Positions 1 to 9,119 of a DNA stretch of 20,844 nucleotides are shown one piece after another (the stretch's first letter is position 1; the number at the start of each line of letters is the position of its first letter). The translations under genes were made by a program, and so were the position numbers. The DNA comes from Bacilli bacterium (GTDB lineage: Bacteria > Bacillota_I > Bacilli_A > RF39 > UBA660), in contig CAADWX010000017.1 of the NCBI GenBank assembly GCA_900752905.1, positions 1 through 20,844 on the forward strand. The letters run 5' to 3'. The notes under the pieces were generated by a model that ran no database searches, was not told the DNA's origin, and was given only the letters and a program-made list of their open reading frames with translations.

Positions 1-213
1 AACATTGTTTATTTTATTCTTATTTTATTATGTATCATGTGAAACATTGCTTATTTTATACTTATTTTATTATGTTTCACGTGAAACATTGTTTATTTTA
101 TTCTTATTTTTTATGTTTCACGTGAAACATTGTTTATTTTATACTCATTTTATTATGTTTCACGTGGAACATTGTTTATTTTATACTTATTTTATTATGT
201 TTCACGTGAAACA
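1..213. repeat. parS: Tandem parS centromere array (ParB-binding sites, ~42-bp period)
   Basis: The 16-bp parS palindrome TGTTTCACGTGAAACA occurs exactly at 73-88, 114-129 and 198-213. It occurs with one mismatch at 156-171 and with two at 31-46. Bases 1-4 (AACA) are the tail of a further copy cut by the window edge, so the array extends to the left. Successive starts are 42, 41, 42 and 42 bp apart, which is close to four helical turns, so all sites face the same side of the helix. The spacers are also conserved (TTGTTTATTTTAT, then ATTTTATTA). Known: parS is loaded by ParB for chromosome segregation. The tandem, evenly phased layout resembles plasmid centromeres such as F sopC more than the scattered single parS sites usual in Bacilli. 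Confidence 0.95.
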
Positions 214-242
214 TTGTTTAATTTATACTCATCTTATTATAT

Positions 243-270
243 AAAAAAAAGAACATTAATTTTGTTCTTT
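243..270 (-). terminator. Intrinsic terminator of gyrA
   Basis: On the minus strand, arms AAAGAACA (270-263) and TGTTCTTT (255-248) flank a 7-nt loop and are followed by a run of T. The gyrA stop codon (258-256) lies in the loop, so the hairpin overlaps the end of the gene. It separates the gyrase operon from the parS array. Confidence 0.8.
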
Positions 271-2739
271 TTCAACGCTTTCTAATTCTTCTTTAGAGAT
301 AATTGCTACAGTACTAACATTTTGTTCTTCTTTTAAATTAATTAATTTAACACCTTGAGCTACTCTACCTGTAATAGAAATTTGATCTATTGGTAATCTA
401 ATAATAATTCCATTATTTGTTATAATCATTAAATCTTCATTTTGGTTTACTATTTTAAAGGAAACTATATTACCATTTTTATCTGTAATATTTAATGCTT
501 TAACTCCTTTACTACCTCTATGAGTTTGTCTATATTCTTCAATATTAGTACGTTTTCCATAACCTTTTTCTGTAACAACTAAAATTTGTTCAGTTTTATC
601 TGTTACTTCACATCCTACGCATATTCCATCACCAAGATCAATTCCTCTTACTCCAGATGCAGTTCTTCCCATAACTCTTATTTCATTTTCATTGAATCTT
701 ATCATTCTACCATTAGAAGAAGCAATCATTATTTCTTTAGTACCATCTGTTTTTCTTGCAGAAATTAATTTATCATTATCTTTTAATGTAATTGCTATTT
801 TACCATTATTTCTTATATTATCAAACTCTGTTAATTCAGTTCTTTTGATTAAACCATTTTGTGTACAAAATACAACAAATCTATTTGGATCCTTATTTTC
901 TACTTTTAACATAACAGTAACCTGTTCATTTTTTTCAATTGAAAGTAAATTAATTATAGGTAAACCTTTAGATTGTCTACTATATTCAGGTACTTCATAT
1001 CCTTTTATTCTATATACTTTTCCTTTATCAGTAAAGAATAATAAATAATCATGAGTAGTCATTGAAATTAATTGTTCTACAAAGTCTTCTTCGTTTGTAG
1101 TCATTCCTTTAACTCCAACTCCACCTCTATTTTGAGTTTTATATGTTTGACTATTAACTCTTTTTACATATCCTTTATTTGTTAAAGTAACTACTATATC
1201 TTCTACTGGAATTAAAGATTCATCTTCTATATAATCTATAGCTGTCATATCAATAGAAGTTCTTCTTTCATCAGCATATTTATCCTTAATTTCAAGCATT
1301 TCCTCTTTTATAATATCTAATACTCTTTGTTCATTTGCTAAAATATCTCTTAAATCTTTAATTAATTCAATTAATTGTTCTAACTCTTCTTCTATTTTTT
1401 CTCGTTCTAAACCAGTTAATCTACGCAATCTCATATCCAAAATTGCTTGTGATTGAATATCATCTAATCCAAAACGTGACATTAAACCTTCTTTAGCATC
1501 TTGATCACTTTTTGATGATCTAATTAATTTTACTACTTCATCAATATTATCAAGAGCAATTTTTAATCCTTCTAAAATATGAGTTCTTTCTTCTGCTTTT
1601 TTTAAATCAAAACGAGTTCTTCTTACTATTACTTCTCTTTGATGATCAAGATATTTAGAAATAATATCTTTTAGACCTAAAGTTCTAGGAGTTCCCATAT
1701 CAATTACAAGCATATTAATTCCATAATTAACTTGAAAACTTGTATGTTTATATAAATTATTCAATACAACTTGTGGATTTGCATCTTTTTTCAAAGTAAT
1801 CGTTATCTTAATTCCATTTTTTAAATCAGTATGATAATCAGAAATTCCTTCTATTACTTTATCACGAACTAATTCTGCTACTTTATTCTTGAGTTCATAT
1901 GTATTTACACCATATGGAACCTCAGTTACAACTATTTGACTATGATTTCCATGTTCTACTATTTCGGCTCTGCTTCTAATAGTAATAGAACCTTTACCAG
2001 TTTCATAAGCTTTTTTTATACCACTATTTCCTAAAATTATACCACCCGTTGGAAAATCAGGCCCTTTAATATATTGCATTAATCCATTAACATCTATATC
2101 AGGATTATCTATATATGCAACACAAGCATCAATTACCTCACCTAAGTTATGAGGAGGAATATTTGTTGCCATACCAACAGCGATTCCCATTGAACCATTT
2201 ACCAATAAATTTGGTATTCTAGATGGTAAAACTGTTGGTTCAGGGCTTGTTTCATCAAAGTTTGGCATCATATCGACAGTTTCTTTTCTAATATCTCTTA
2301 GCATTTCAAGTGATATTTTTGACAATCTTGCTTCTGTATAACGATATGCAGCTGCACCATCACCATCAATATTACCAAAGTTTCCATGACCATCAACCAA
2401 AGTATATCTTTGATTAAACCATTGAGCTAATCTAACCATTGCATCATATATTGAAGAATCTCCATGTGGATGATAATGTCCCATAACATAACCTACAGTT
2501 GTTGCTGATTTTTTATGTGGTTTATCAGGTGTATTTCCATCTTCAAACATTGACCACAAAATACGTCTATGAACTGGTTTAAGACCATCTCTTAAATCCG
2601 GAATAGCACGTGACGTTATAACACTCATAGAATAATCCAAAAATGAATCTTTTATTTCTTGAACTATATCATTAACGTCATGTGAATCTCTTTCATGAAA
2701 TATACCACTATAATTATTATCTTCTATTTCGTTATTCAT
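256..2739 (-). CDS. gyrA: DNA gyrase subunit A
   Basis: This is the breakage-reunion subunit of DNA gyrase, which with GyrB introduces negative supercoils using ATP. The 827-residue length fits GyrA. The N-terminal winged-helix/tower part has SRAIPDLRDGLKPVHRRILW (about 43-62). The quinolone-pocket stretch HPHGDSSIYD keeps the sensitive-type Ser95 and Asp99 (E. coli S83 and D87). The catalytic tyrosine is Tyr134 in YRYTEARLS. The C-terminal beta-pinwheel carries a GyrA-box-like QNRGGVG, which favours gyrase over topoisomerase IV ParC. The start is supported by TAGGAGGGTTTT before ATG. The gene follows gyrB by 17 nt, so they are probably cotranscribed with recF from the promoter near 5885. The stop is TAA, inside the terminator hairpin. 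Confidence 0.98.
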   Translation of the reverse strand: MNNEIEDNNYSGIFHERDSHDVNDIVQEIKDSFLDYSMSVITSRAIPDLRDGLKPVHRRILWSMFEDGNTPDKPHKKSATTVGYVMGHYHPHGDSSIYDAMVRLAQWFNQRYTLVDGHGNFGNIDGDGAAAYRYTEARLSKISLEMLRDIRKETVDMMPNFDETSPEPTVLPSRIPNLLVNGSMGIAVGMATNIPPHNLGEVIDACVAYIDNPDIDVNGLMQYIKGPDFPTGGIILGNSGIKKAYETGKGSITIRSRAEIVEHGNHSQIVVTEVPYGVNTYELKNKVAELVRDKVIEGISDYHTDLKNGIKITITLKKDANPQVVLNNLYKHTSFQVNYGINMLVIDMGTPRTLGLKDIISKYLDHQREVIVRRTRFDLKKAEERTHILEGLKIALDNIDEVVKLIRSSKSDQDAKEGLMSRFGLDDIQSQAILDMRLRRLTGLEREKIEEELEQLIELIKDLRDILANEQRVLDIIKEEMLEIKDKYADERRTSIDMTAIDYIEDESLIPVEDIVVTLTNKGYVKRVNSQTYKTQNRGGVGVKGMTTNEEDFVEQLISMTTHDYLLFFTDKGKVYRIKGYEVPEYSRQSKGLPIINLLSIEKNEQVTVMLKVENKDPNRFVVFCTQNGLIKRTELTEFDNIRNNGKIAITLKDNDKLISARKTDGTKEIMIASSNGRMIRFNENEIRVMGRTASGVRGIDLGDGICVGCEVTDKTEQILVVTEKGYGKRTNIEEYRQTHRGSKGVKALNITDKNGNIVSFKIVNQNEDLMIITNNGIIIRLPIDQISITGRVAQGVKLINLKEEQNVSTVAIISKEELESVEKEQN

Positions 2740-2756
2740 AAAACCCTCCTATATAT

Positions 2757-4685
2757 CTAAATATCTAGATTTTTTACATAAATTGCATTTTCTTCAATAA
2801 ATTGACGTCTTGGTTCTACTTCTTCACCCATTAACTTATTAAACATTTGATCAGCAGCCATGCAATCTTCTACAGTTATTTTTCTTAAAACTCTTTTTTC
2901 AATATCCATTGTTGTTTCATTTAATTCTTCTGCATCCATTTCTCCAAGACCTTTCATACGAGCTATTTCAGCACGTGATCTTACAGTTTCATTAAGTGAA
3001 TTCAAATATTTTTCTTTTTCTTCATCTGTTAATACATATTTTCTAGTTTTACCATGAGTTATTCTAAATAATGGTGGTTGTGCTGCATACACATGTCCAG
3101 CTTCAACAATTGGTTTAAAAAATCTATAAAATAATGTTAATAATAGAACTCTAATATGTGAACCATCTACATCTGCGTCAGTCATTATTATTATTTTATC
3201 ATATCTTAATTTTGATAAATCAAATTCTTGACCTATTCCCGTACCAAAAGCTGTTATAATTGTTTTTATTTCTTCATTTGATAAAGCCTTATCTAATCTT
3301 GCTTTTTCTACATTTAAAATTTTTCCACGTAAAGGAAGTATTGCTTGTGTCATAGAATCTCTACCTTCCTTAGCAGATCCACCGGCACTATCTCCCTCGA
3401 CTATAAATATTTCTGAAATTTTAGGATCTTTACTTGAACAATCAGAAAGTTTTCCAAAGAATGTTGTATTACTCATTTCAGTTTTTCTTGTAATTTCACG
3501 AGCTTTTTTTGCTGCATTTCTTGCCCTACAAGCTAACATAGCTTTATTTACAATAGTTTTAGCTTCTTCAGGATTTTCCATCAAAAATCTTTCAAACCCC
3601 GCTGCAAAAACATTATCTGCTAATTTTCTAACTTCACTATTTCCAAGTCTTCCTTTTGTTTGTCCTTCAAATTGAGGATTAGGATGCTTACATGAAATAA
3701 TCATTGTTAATCCTTCTTTTACGTCATCATTTGTTAAATTTTCATCTTTTTCTTTTAACATTCCACTTTTTCTAGCATAACTATTTATTATTCTTGTTAA
3801 TGCACGACGTACACCCTCTTCATGTGTACCTCCATCATGAGTATTAATATTATTTACAAAAGAATAAATATTAGAATTATATGTTGTATTATATTGCATA
3901 GCAACTTCAAACATAACTCCATCTTCTTCACCTTCTAGATGTATAACATCTTCATGAACTGGAGTTTTACCTTTATTTATAAATTTTACATACTCACTTA
4001 TTCCACCTTCATAGTGAAAAGTTTCACCTGTAGTATCTTCATCATCTCTGTCATCTCTAAGAGTTAAACTTAATCCTTTATTTAAAAAAGCTAATTCACG
4101 AGTTCTTACTTTTAAAGTCTCATAATCATATACATCTGTATCAAATATATCTGGATCTGGTTTAAAGGTAACAGTCGTACCAGTTCTATTTTCTTCACAC
4201 TCTCCAATTACAGTTAAATGTTGTTGTATTTTTCCACCATTTGCAAACTTACACTCATAAATTTTTCCTTCTCTATAAACAGTTACAACAACTCTAGTAG
4301 ACAAAGCATTAACTACTGATGCTCCAACACCATGTAGTCCTCCGGATACTTTATATCCTCCTCCTCCAAATTTACCACCAGCATGTAATACAGTATATAC
4401 TGTTTCTACAGTAGATAAACCAGTTTTTGGATGAACAGCAACAGGTATTCCTCTACCATTATCCTTTACCGTAATAGAATTATCTTTATTTATTACTATT
4501 TCTATAGTATTACAATACCCAGCTAAAGCTTCATCTATTGAGTTATCTACAATTTCCCATACTAAATGATGTAAACCCTTAACATCAGTTGTACCAATAT
4601 ACATACCTGGTCTTTTTCTTACAGCTTCTAATCCTTCAAGCACTTGAATATCAGATGCATCATAATGTATTTTATTTTCTTCCAT
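2757..4685 (-). CDS. gyrB: DNA gyrase subunit B
   Basis: This is the ATPase subunit of DNA gyrase. The 642-residue protein shows the GHKL ATP-binding motifs in order: [21 protein letters not shown] and [14 protein letters not shown]. The transducer domain follows, then the TOPRIM domain with [16 protein letters not shown] (catalytic Glu) and the metal-binding [10 protein letters not shown], and the conserved C-terminal tail. The length is typical of Gram-positive GyrB, which lacks the large insertion of the E. coli protein. Its ATG follows the recF TAA stop with no gap, preceded by GGTGGGGTG as ribosome-binding site, so translation is probably coupled to recF. It ends in TAG. ParE is the alternative, but the origin context and partner GyrA make GyrB near certain. 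Confidence 0.98.
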   Translation of the reverse strand: MEENKIHYDASDIQVLEGLEAVRKRPGMYIGTTDVKGLHHLVWEIVDNSIDEALAGYCNTIEIVINKDNSITVKDNGRGIPVAVHPKTGLSTVETVYTVLHAGGKFGGGGYKVSGGLHGVGASVVNALSTRVVVTVYREGKIYECKFANGGKIQQHLTVIGECEENRTGTTVTFKPDPDIFDTDVYDYETLKVRTRELAFLNKGLSLTLRDDRDDEDTTGETFHYEGGISEYVKFINKGKTPVHEDVIHLEGEEDGVMFEVAMQYNTTYNSNIYSFVNNINTHDGGTHEEGVRRALTRIINSYARKSGMLKEKDENLTNDDVKEGLTMIISCKHPNPQFEGQTKGRLGNSEVRKLADNVFAAGFERFLMENPEEAKTIVNKAMLACRARNAAKKAREITRKTEMSNTTFFGKLSDCSSKDPKISEIFIVEGDSAGGSAKEGRDSMTQAILPLRGKILNVEKARLDKALSNEEIKTIITAFGTGIGQEFDLSKLRYDKIIIMTDADVDGSHIRVLLLTLFYRFFKPIVEAGHVYAAQPPLFRITHGKTRKYVLTDEEKEKYLNSLNETVRSRAEIARMKGLGEMDAEELNETTMDIEKRVLRKITVEDCMAADQMFNKLMGEEVEPRRQFIEENAIYVKNLDI

Positions 4686-5804
4686 TTAATTCACCCCACC
4701 TATTTTTTTTACAGTTCCATCTTCTATTTCTATAGTAATAGAATTATTAATTAATTTTCTTGATATTAATGACAAATCAGTAGTAGTTATAAATGTTTGA
4801 ATATCTTCTTTTATATATTTCAATAAATTATTTCTTTTTTTTCTATCTAATTCACTAAAAACATCATCTAAAAGTAAAATCGGATATTCACCTTTAACAT
4901 TTTTAAACAATTCAATTTCTGATAATTTTAAAGCTAATATTGCCATTCTTTGCTGTCCTTGAGAACCATATAATTTTAAATTTTTTTCATCAATATAAAA
5001 TTCTAAATCATCTCTATTAGGTCCAATCAAAGTAGTCTTTAATTTTTTTTCAACATTAAATACAGAATCAATTTTATTTTTCATATTATCATATAATTCA
5101 TCACTATTATTTGTATCTAAATTTATATTAGATTTATATTTTATTTTTAAATTTTGAATTCCAGATATATTATAAAAAATATCAGATATATTCTCATTGA
5201 TTTTTTCTATATATTTTTTTCTCATTTTATAAATTAATATACTTTTTTTTATATAATAATCATTTAACTGTTCTAAATATAATTGATTATAATAATTATC
5301 TTTCAATTTTTTAAAAAAATCATTTCTCATCTTAAGTAATTTATTATAATCATTTAAAATTTCTAAATAACTACTATATAATTGACTCAATTCTACATTC
5401 ATGTATTTTCTACGCAAAATAGGAGAACCCTTTATTATTTCTAAATCTTCTGGATAAAATATTATAGTATTCATAATGGAGGTATAATTACTTATTTTTT
5501 TTTCTTCTATATTATCTACCTTTAACTTTTTTTCTTTTTCACTTATATAAACCTCAAGATTTTTACTAATATTATCTTTTTTTAGTTTACCTTTTATTAT
5601 TGCGAATGCTTCATTTTTTTTTATTAAATTAGAATCAATAAAAGATTTATGTGATTTTGTTAAACTCAAAACATATATACTTTCAAGTAAATTAGTTTTA
5701 CCCTGACCATTTTTTCCATATATAATATTAATACCCTTATTAAATTTAAGATTTAACAATTTATAATTTCTAAAATTTTGTATTTTTATATTTTCAATAT
5801 ACAT
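4686..5804 (-). CDS. recF: DNA replication and repair protein RecF
   Basis: RecF is an SMC-like ATPase that with RecO and RecR helps load RecA at single-strand gaps. The 372-residue protein begins MYIENIKIQNFRNY, has Walker A GKNGQGKTNLLE at about 30-41, the ABC-type signature YGSQGQQRMAILALKLSE near 280-297, and Walker B PILLLDDVFSELD near 310-322. Lys/Asn-rich helical segments between these correspond to the short coiled coil of RecF. Codon usage is strongly A/T-biased, more so than in gyrA and gyrB. It is the first gene of the recF-gyrB-gyrA operon and follows a promoter with an extended -10. Confidence 0.96.
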   Translation of the reverse strand: MYIENIKIQNFRNYKLLNLKFNKGINIIYGKNGQGKTNLLESIYVLSLTKSHKSFIDSNLIKKNEAFAIIKGKLKKDNISKNLEVYISEKEKKLKVDNIEEKKISNYTSIMNTIIFYPEDLEIIKGSPILRRKYMNVELSQLYSSYLEILNDYNKLLKMRNDFFKKLKDNYYNQLYLEQLNDYYIKKSILIYKMRKKYIEKINENISDIFYNISGIQNLKIKYKSNINLDTNNSDELYDNMKNKIDSVFNVEKKLKTTLIGPNRDDLEFYIDEKNLKLYGSQGQQRMAILALKLSEIELFKNVKGEYPILLLDDVFSELDRKKRNNLLKYIKEDIQTFITTTDLSLISRKLINNSITIEIEDGTVKKIGGVN

Positions 5805-5879
5805 ATCTACCTTCTTTTTCTATTTTTATGGGCATATTTTAAAAATTATAAAAAATATGTACTCCTATACGCTGTATTA

Positions 5880-5908
5880 ATTATACCACAAAATAGAAGA
5901 AAAAATAA
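5880..5908 (-). promoter_or_regulatory. Probable promoter of recF-gyrB-gyrA (extended -10)
   Basis: On the minus strand TATAAT lies at 5885-5880, directly preceded by TGG (5888-5886), which makes an extended -10 element. A poor -35 (TTATTT, 5908-5903) sits 17 bp upstream, as is common with extended -10 promoters. The predicted leader to recF is about 70 nt. Confidence 0.6.
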
Positions 5909-5925
5909 GCATTTTGCTTATTTTT
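5901..5925 (-). terminator. Intrinsic terminator of the comK-like gene
   Basis: Perfect 11-bp arms AAAAATAAGCA / TGCTTATTTTT enclose a 3-nt loop, with T residues at the minus-strand 3' end. The stem overlaps the comK-like stop codon at 5926-5924. It lies just upstream of the recF promoter and insulates the gyrase operon. Confidence 0.85.
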
Positions 5926-6382
5926 AATACATTTTTGAGTATTTTCTAGATCTTAATTTTGACTCTAATAATGTTGACCTTAAAATTTGATTTTCTAATA
6001 TTCTATATGATATAGGTACTATATATTCAATTTTATTTTTAAAAACAATTTTAGTATTTTTTCCACATTTTTCATAAGATTCAATCTTATTTAAACATAT
6101 CCAGTAACAATTATCAAATCTTGGTGAACTTGTTGGAAAAAAAATTATCTCTCTTGATTCTTCTACAACAATTGGTGCTTTATAATTAACACCAATCATT
6201 CTTTTTGTACCTTCAAATCTTCCATTATAAGAACTTCCAAAAAATTTACAACTATCATCTATAATTTCAGTAGTATTTTTTTCTATTAAAAATTCCTCAT
6301 TACATTCTATTATTTTAGATATTTTTGAATTTACTGGAACTATCATTAATGTATCTGAATTTATTTCATATTCTCCACTCAT
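5924..6382 (-). CDS. comK: ComK-family competence transcription factor (short form)
   Basis: This is a 152-residue protein recognised as ComK, the minor-groove DNA-binding master regulator of competence (DNA uptake and recombination genes) in Bacillus. The best marker is the core FFGSSYNGR at 47-55 followed by EGT, matching the FFGSSY-GR--GT core of B. subtilis ComK. Also matching are SKIIE near the start, KAPIVVEESREIIFFPT in the middle and PISYRILENQILR near the end. B. subtilis ComK is about 190 residues, so roughly 40 C-terminal residues are missing here. The start is ATG at 6382, because AGGAGGTG sits 8 nt upstream and would overlap the alternative in-frame GTG at 6391. It lies between dnaN and recF, where many Bacillota have the S4-domain gene yaaA. 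It has its own terminator and is apparently monocistronic. Family assignment is strong. Whether it still drives competence is inference. Confidence 0.88.
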   Translation of the reverse strand: MSGEYEINSDTLMIVPVNSKISKIIECNEEFLIEKNTTEIIDDSCKFFGSSYNGRFEGTKRMIGVNYKAPIVVEESREIIFFPTSSPRFDNCYWICLNKIESYEKCGKNTKIVFKNKIEYIVPISYRILENQILRSTLLESKLRSRKYSKMY

Positions 6383-6428
6383 AGAATACACCTCCTTCTA
6401 AAACGGTTTCTATTAGAACATAATCATT

Positions 6429-6459
6429 TGTCGAAAAAACAAGAATTATGTCGAAAAAA
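6429..6459 (-). promoter_or_regulatory. Pair of direct repeats upstream of comK (possible control region)
   Basis: TGTCGAAAAAA occurs at 6429-6439 and again at 6449-6459, a 20-bp period or about two helical turns. The repeats lie 47 to 77 bp upstream of the comK-like start. No clear -35/-10 pair could be fixed in this leader. The repeats could be an operator, but nothing in the sequence names the binder. Confidence 0.35.
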
Positions 6460-6473
6460 AACATTTTTTTTAC

Positions 6474-6505
6474 AAAAAAAAGCAAAATTATATAATTTTT
6501 GCTTT
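6474..6505 (-). terminator. Intrinsic terminator of dnaN
   Basis: On the minus strand, arms AAAGCAAAA (6505-6497) and TTTTGCTTT (6487-6479) enclose an AT loop and are followed by T residues. The dnaN stop codon (6506-6504) is at the base of the stem. Confidence 0.85.
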
Positions 6506-7625
6506 AATATGTTCTAATTGGTACTATTAATTCAATTAAATTATCATCATCTTTATTTTTAATAATTATTGGTTTTACTTCTCCACTAAATGAAATTTCT
6601 ATATTTTCACACTCTAAAGCTTTTAGAGCATCCATCATATATCTAGAACTAAACGCTATTTCAATATTACTATCATTATTTTTTGTAACTTCTATTTTTT
6701 CTTCTACATTTCCTATTTCTGGAATATTTGAAGAAATAACTATATCATGCATTTCAGTTTTTAATTCTATTGTATTTTTATCATCTTCATTTGTAAATAA
6801 AGAAGCTCTATCAAGTGCATTATAAAATTCACTTAAATTCATATCTAATTTTAATTGAAAATCTGTAGGTATTAATTTTGATATATCAGGAAATGTTCCA
6901 TTTATAAGTCTAGTCATCATAATTATATTATCAAATTTAAATATAACTTTATTATTAAATACATGCATTTCAACATCATTTTCAGAATCATCTAATAATT
7001 TAGATAATTCATTTAAATTACGAGTTGGAATAATTATATTAATTTCTTCATTTATAGGACTATCTAAATAAATATTCTTTTTAGAAACTCTATATGAATC
7101 TGTTGCAGTAACTTCCATCAAGTTTTCCACAATTTTAAAATTAATACCTGTTAATGTTGGTCTAGACTCTTGTGTTGATGTAGCAAAAGCAGTTTGACGA
7201 ATTATATTTTTTATTACTTTTTTTCTTATTACAATAGGATTATTACTTTCTTTTAAATCTAATCTAGGAAATTCACTAGCATTATTACAATTTAAATTAA
7301 ATGAAGATGACGATGTAGTTATAAAAATTTTATTATCAACAACTTCTTCAATTTTTACTATTTCATTAGGTAATTTTTTTATAATGTCATATATATATCT
7401 ACCAGATACTAATATTTCTCCACAAGTATCTATATTTTCTATATCTTTTTGATCTATAAAACATTTTATAGCAATATCATTATCAGTACTTAATAAGTAT
7501 AAACCCTCATTTGTTAATTCAAATTTAATACAGTTAAGAACAGGTATTATATTTTTATTTGAAATACCTTTAATAACGTTATTTAATTGTTCCATTAATA
7601 TTTCTTTTTTTATTTCTAATTTCAT
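6504..7625 (-). CDS. dnaN: DNA polymerase III beta subunit (sliding clamp)
   Basis: This encodes the ring-shaped clamp that tethers the replicative polymerase to DNA. The 373-residue length is typical. The start MKLEIKKEILMEQLNNVIKGISNK, the central block RPTLTGINFKI, the stretch MMTRLINGTFPDISKLIP, and the C-terminal IIIKNKDDDNLIELIVPIRTY are all characteristic of bacterial beta clamps. AGAGGATTTTT precedes the ATG as ribosome-binding site. It is codirectional with dnaA across a 141-bp gap that carries DnaA boxes, so it may be transcribed both with dnaA and from its own promoter. It ends in TAA inside a strong terminator. Confidence 0.97.
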   Translation of the reverse strand: MKLEIKKEILMEQLNNVIKGISNKNIIPVLNCIKFELTNEGLYLLSTDNDIAIKCFIDQKDIENIDTCGEILVSGRYIYDIIKKLPNEIVKIEEVVDNKIFITTSSSSFNLNCNNASEFPRLDLKESNNPIVIRKKVIKNIIRQTAFATSTQESRPTLTGINFKIVENLMEVTATDSYRVSKKNIYLDSPINEEINIIIPTRNLNELSKLLDDSENDVEMHVFNNKVIFKFDNIIMMTRLINGTFPDISKLIPTDFQLKLDMNLSEFYNALDRASLFTNEDDKNTIELKTEMHDIVISSNIPEIGNVEEKIEVTKNNDSNIEIAFSSRYMMDALKALECENIEISFSGEVKPIIIKNKDDDNLIELIVPIRTY

Positions 7626-7766
7626 AAAAATCCTCTTTTCTAAATATTATTTTTTTATACTTTTTATTATTATAGGTGTTGAAAATGTGCAAAAGTATCA
7701 ACATACCTTTAATTTTCAAAGAAAAAATAGATGTGCAAAACTTTCATATTCAAAAAGTTTTAAACA
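7626..7766. other. dnaA-dnaN intergenic region with two DnaA boxes (possible second oriC segment)
   Basis: TGTGCAAAA, the reverse complement of the DnaA box TTTTGCACA, occurs at 7686-7694 and 7732-7740 in otherwise AT-rich DNA. Bipartite origins with boxes on both sides of dnaA are known in Bacillus. The DNA-unwinding part cannot be assigned between this region and the one at 9120-9400. Confidence 0.6.
7669..7694 (-). promoter_or_regulatory. Candidate dnaN promoter with adjacent DnaA box
   Basis: TATAAT on the minus strand at 7674-7669 is a good -10, 44 bp before dnaN. No good -35 exists at 17 bp; a TTGATA lies too far at 21 bp. A DnaA box of the local type, TTTTGCACA, lies at 7694-7686, in the -20 to -30 region, so DnaA could modulate this promoter. 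Confidence 0.45.
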
Positions 7767-9119
7767 TTATTTGATACTATTAATAATTTTATTAATTTCT
7801 TTATTAAGATTTTCATCTTTTTTTATTTGATTTTTTATCTTTTCTACAGAATGCATAACTGTTGTATGATTTTTACCACCAAATTCCGTACCTATTTTAG
7901 TCAAAGGTTCTTCATATGTAATTCTACATATATACATAGCTACCTGCCTTGGTACAGCTATAGAAGAAATTCTTTTTTTACTTTTAATATCTTCAACAGA
8001 TATATTATAATGATTAGCAACAATTTGTTGAACCTGTTGAATTCTATTTTTAGATACAAAACTTTTAGATACAAAATCTTTCAAAGCTTCAACAGCTAAA
8101 TCAATAGTTATATTACTATTATTCATCATAGTTGCATATGCGACTACTCTAGTAATAGCTCCTTCAAGCTTTCTTATATCACTTGTACAATTAGCAGCAA
8201 TATATTCTTTAACCTCTTGAGGAAAAGAATTATTAGCTATATGTCCTTCAAGTTTTTTATCTATAATTTCCATTCTGAGTTCTAAATCCGGTGGTAAAAT
8301 ATTAATTGTAAGTCCCCAGTTAAATCTTGTTCTAAGTCTTTCTTCTAATAATTTTAAATCATCAGGTGATCTATCAGAAGAAATAATAATTTGTTTATTA
8401 TTTCCATATAAATCATTAAATGTGTTGAAGAATTCTTGTTGTGTTTGATTTGCACTACCTAAGTATTGTATATCATCTATAAGTAAAACATCAATATTTC
8501 TATACTTTTTTTTAAAAATATCTACACTATCAAAATTTTCTGTTTTACTTTTTTTTCTTGTTATTCCAATAAAATCTTCTATAAACTTTTCACATGTTAC
8601 ATATAAAACTTTTTTATTACTATTCTTTATAATATAGTTTCCAATTGCATGCATAAGATGTGTTTTACCAAGTCCACTACTCGCATATATAAATAAAGGA
8701 TTATACATACTACCTGGATTTTCAGCAACTGCAAGTGCTGTAGCATGTGCAAATTTATTACTCTCACCTACTATATAATTTTCAAAACAATATTTTGGAT
8801 TGATATTTGATTCAAATAAACTAGATGAAGGTACCCCTATTGTATCTGTATCAATTTCAATATTTTTTTCAATTTCTTCTTCTGTTAAATATTCAAATTT
8901 AAAGTTTGAACCAGATATTTCAGTAAAAATATCTTGTATAAGTTCATTATAATTTTCTTTTAAATTTTTTTTATGAATATGCATTGGTACGATTACTTTA
9001 GCTATGTTATTATCAATATCATGGAGTTTTGTTTCAGAAAACCAAGTATCATATGCTATAGAAGATATTTCTTTTTTTATTCTTGTCAAAAAAGAATTCC
9101 ACAATTTATCTACATCCAT
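7767..9119 (-). CDS. dnaA: Chromosomal replication initiator protein DnaA
   Basis: DnaA is an AAA+ protein that binds DnaA boxes at oriC and opens the origin. The 450-residue protein has the N-terminal DnaB-interacting domain (about 1-75, starting MDVDKLWNSF), a short linker, and the AAA+ domain with Walker A ASSGLGKT at 146-153, Walker B VLLIDDIQYL near 211-220, and sensor/arginine motifs including ERLRTRFNWGL. The DNA-binding helix-turn-helix ends with the signature FGGKNHTTVMHSVEKI. The residues before the Walker glycine (ASS instead of the usual GGV) vary slightly. GTAGGAGGGTTT precedes the ATG. Flanking boxes of one variant type imply that this DnaA recognises TTTTGCACA. Confidence 0.98.
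   Translation of the reverse strand: MDVDKLWNSFLTRIKKEISSIAYDTWFSETKLHDIDNNIAKVIVPMHIHKKNLKENYNELIQDIFTEISGSNFKFEYLTEEEIEKNIEIDTDTIGVPSSSLFESNINPKYCFENYIVGESNKFAHATALAVAENPGSMYNPLFIYASSGLGKTHLMHAIGNYIIKNSNKKVLYVTCEKFIEDFIGITRKKSKTENFDSVDIFKKKYRNIDVLLIDDIQYLGSANQTQQEFFNTFNDLYGNNKQIIISSDRSPDDLKLLEERLRTRFNWGLTINILPPDLELRMEIIDKKLEGHIANNSFPQEVKEYIAANCTSDIRKLEGAITRVVAYATMMNNSNITIDLAVEALKDFVSKSFVSKNRIQQVQQIVANHYNISVEDIKSKKRISSIAVPRQVAMYICRITYEEPLTKIGTEFGGKNHTTVMHSVEKIKNQIKKDENLNKEINKIINSIK

Noticed and set aside
1..213. Array of regularly spaced repeats taken as CRISPR
   Set aside because: The repeat is the parS palindrome, the spacers are nearly identical to one another, and no cas genes are present.
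5..244. 79-codon plus-strand ORF at the left edge
   Set aside because: It is a translation of the parS repeats and their spacers; the repetitive peptide follows the DNA repeat, and there is no ribosome-binding site.
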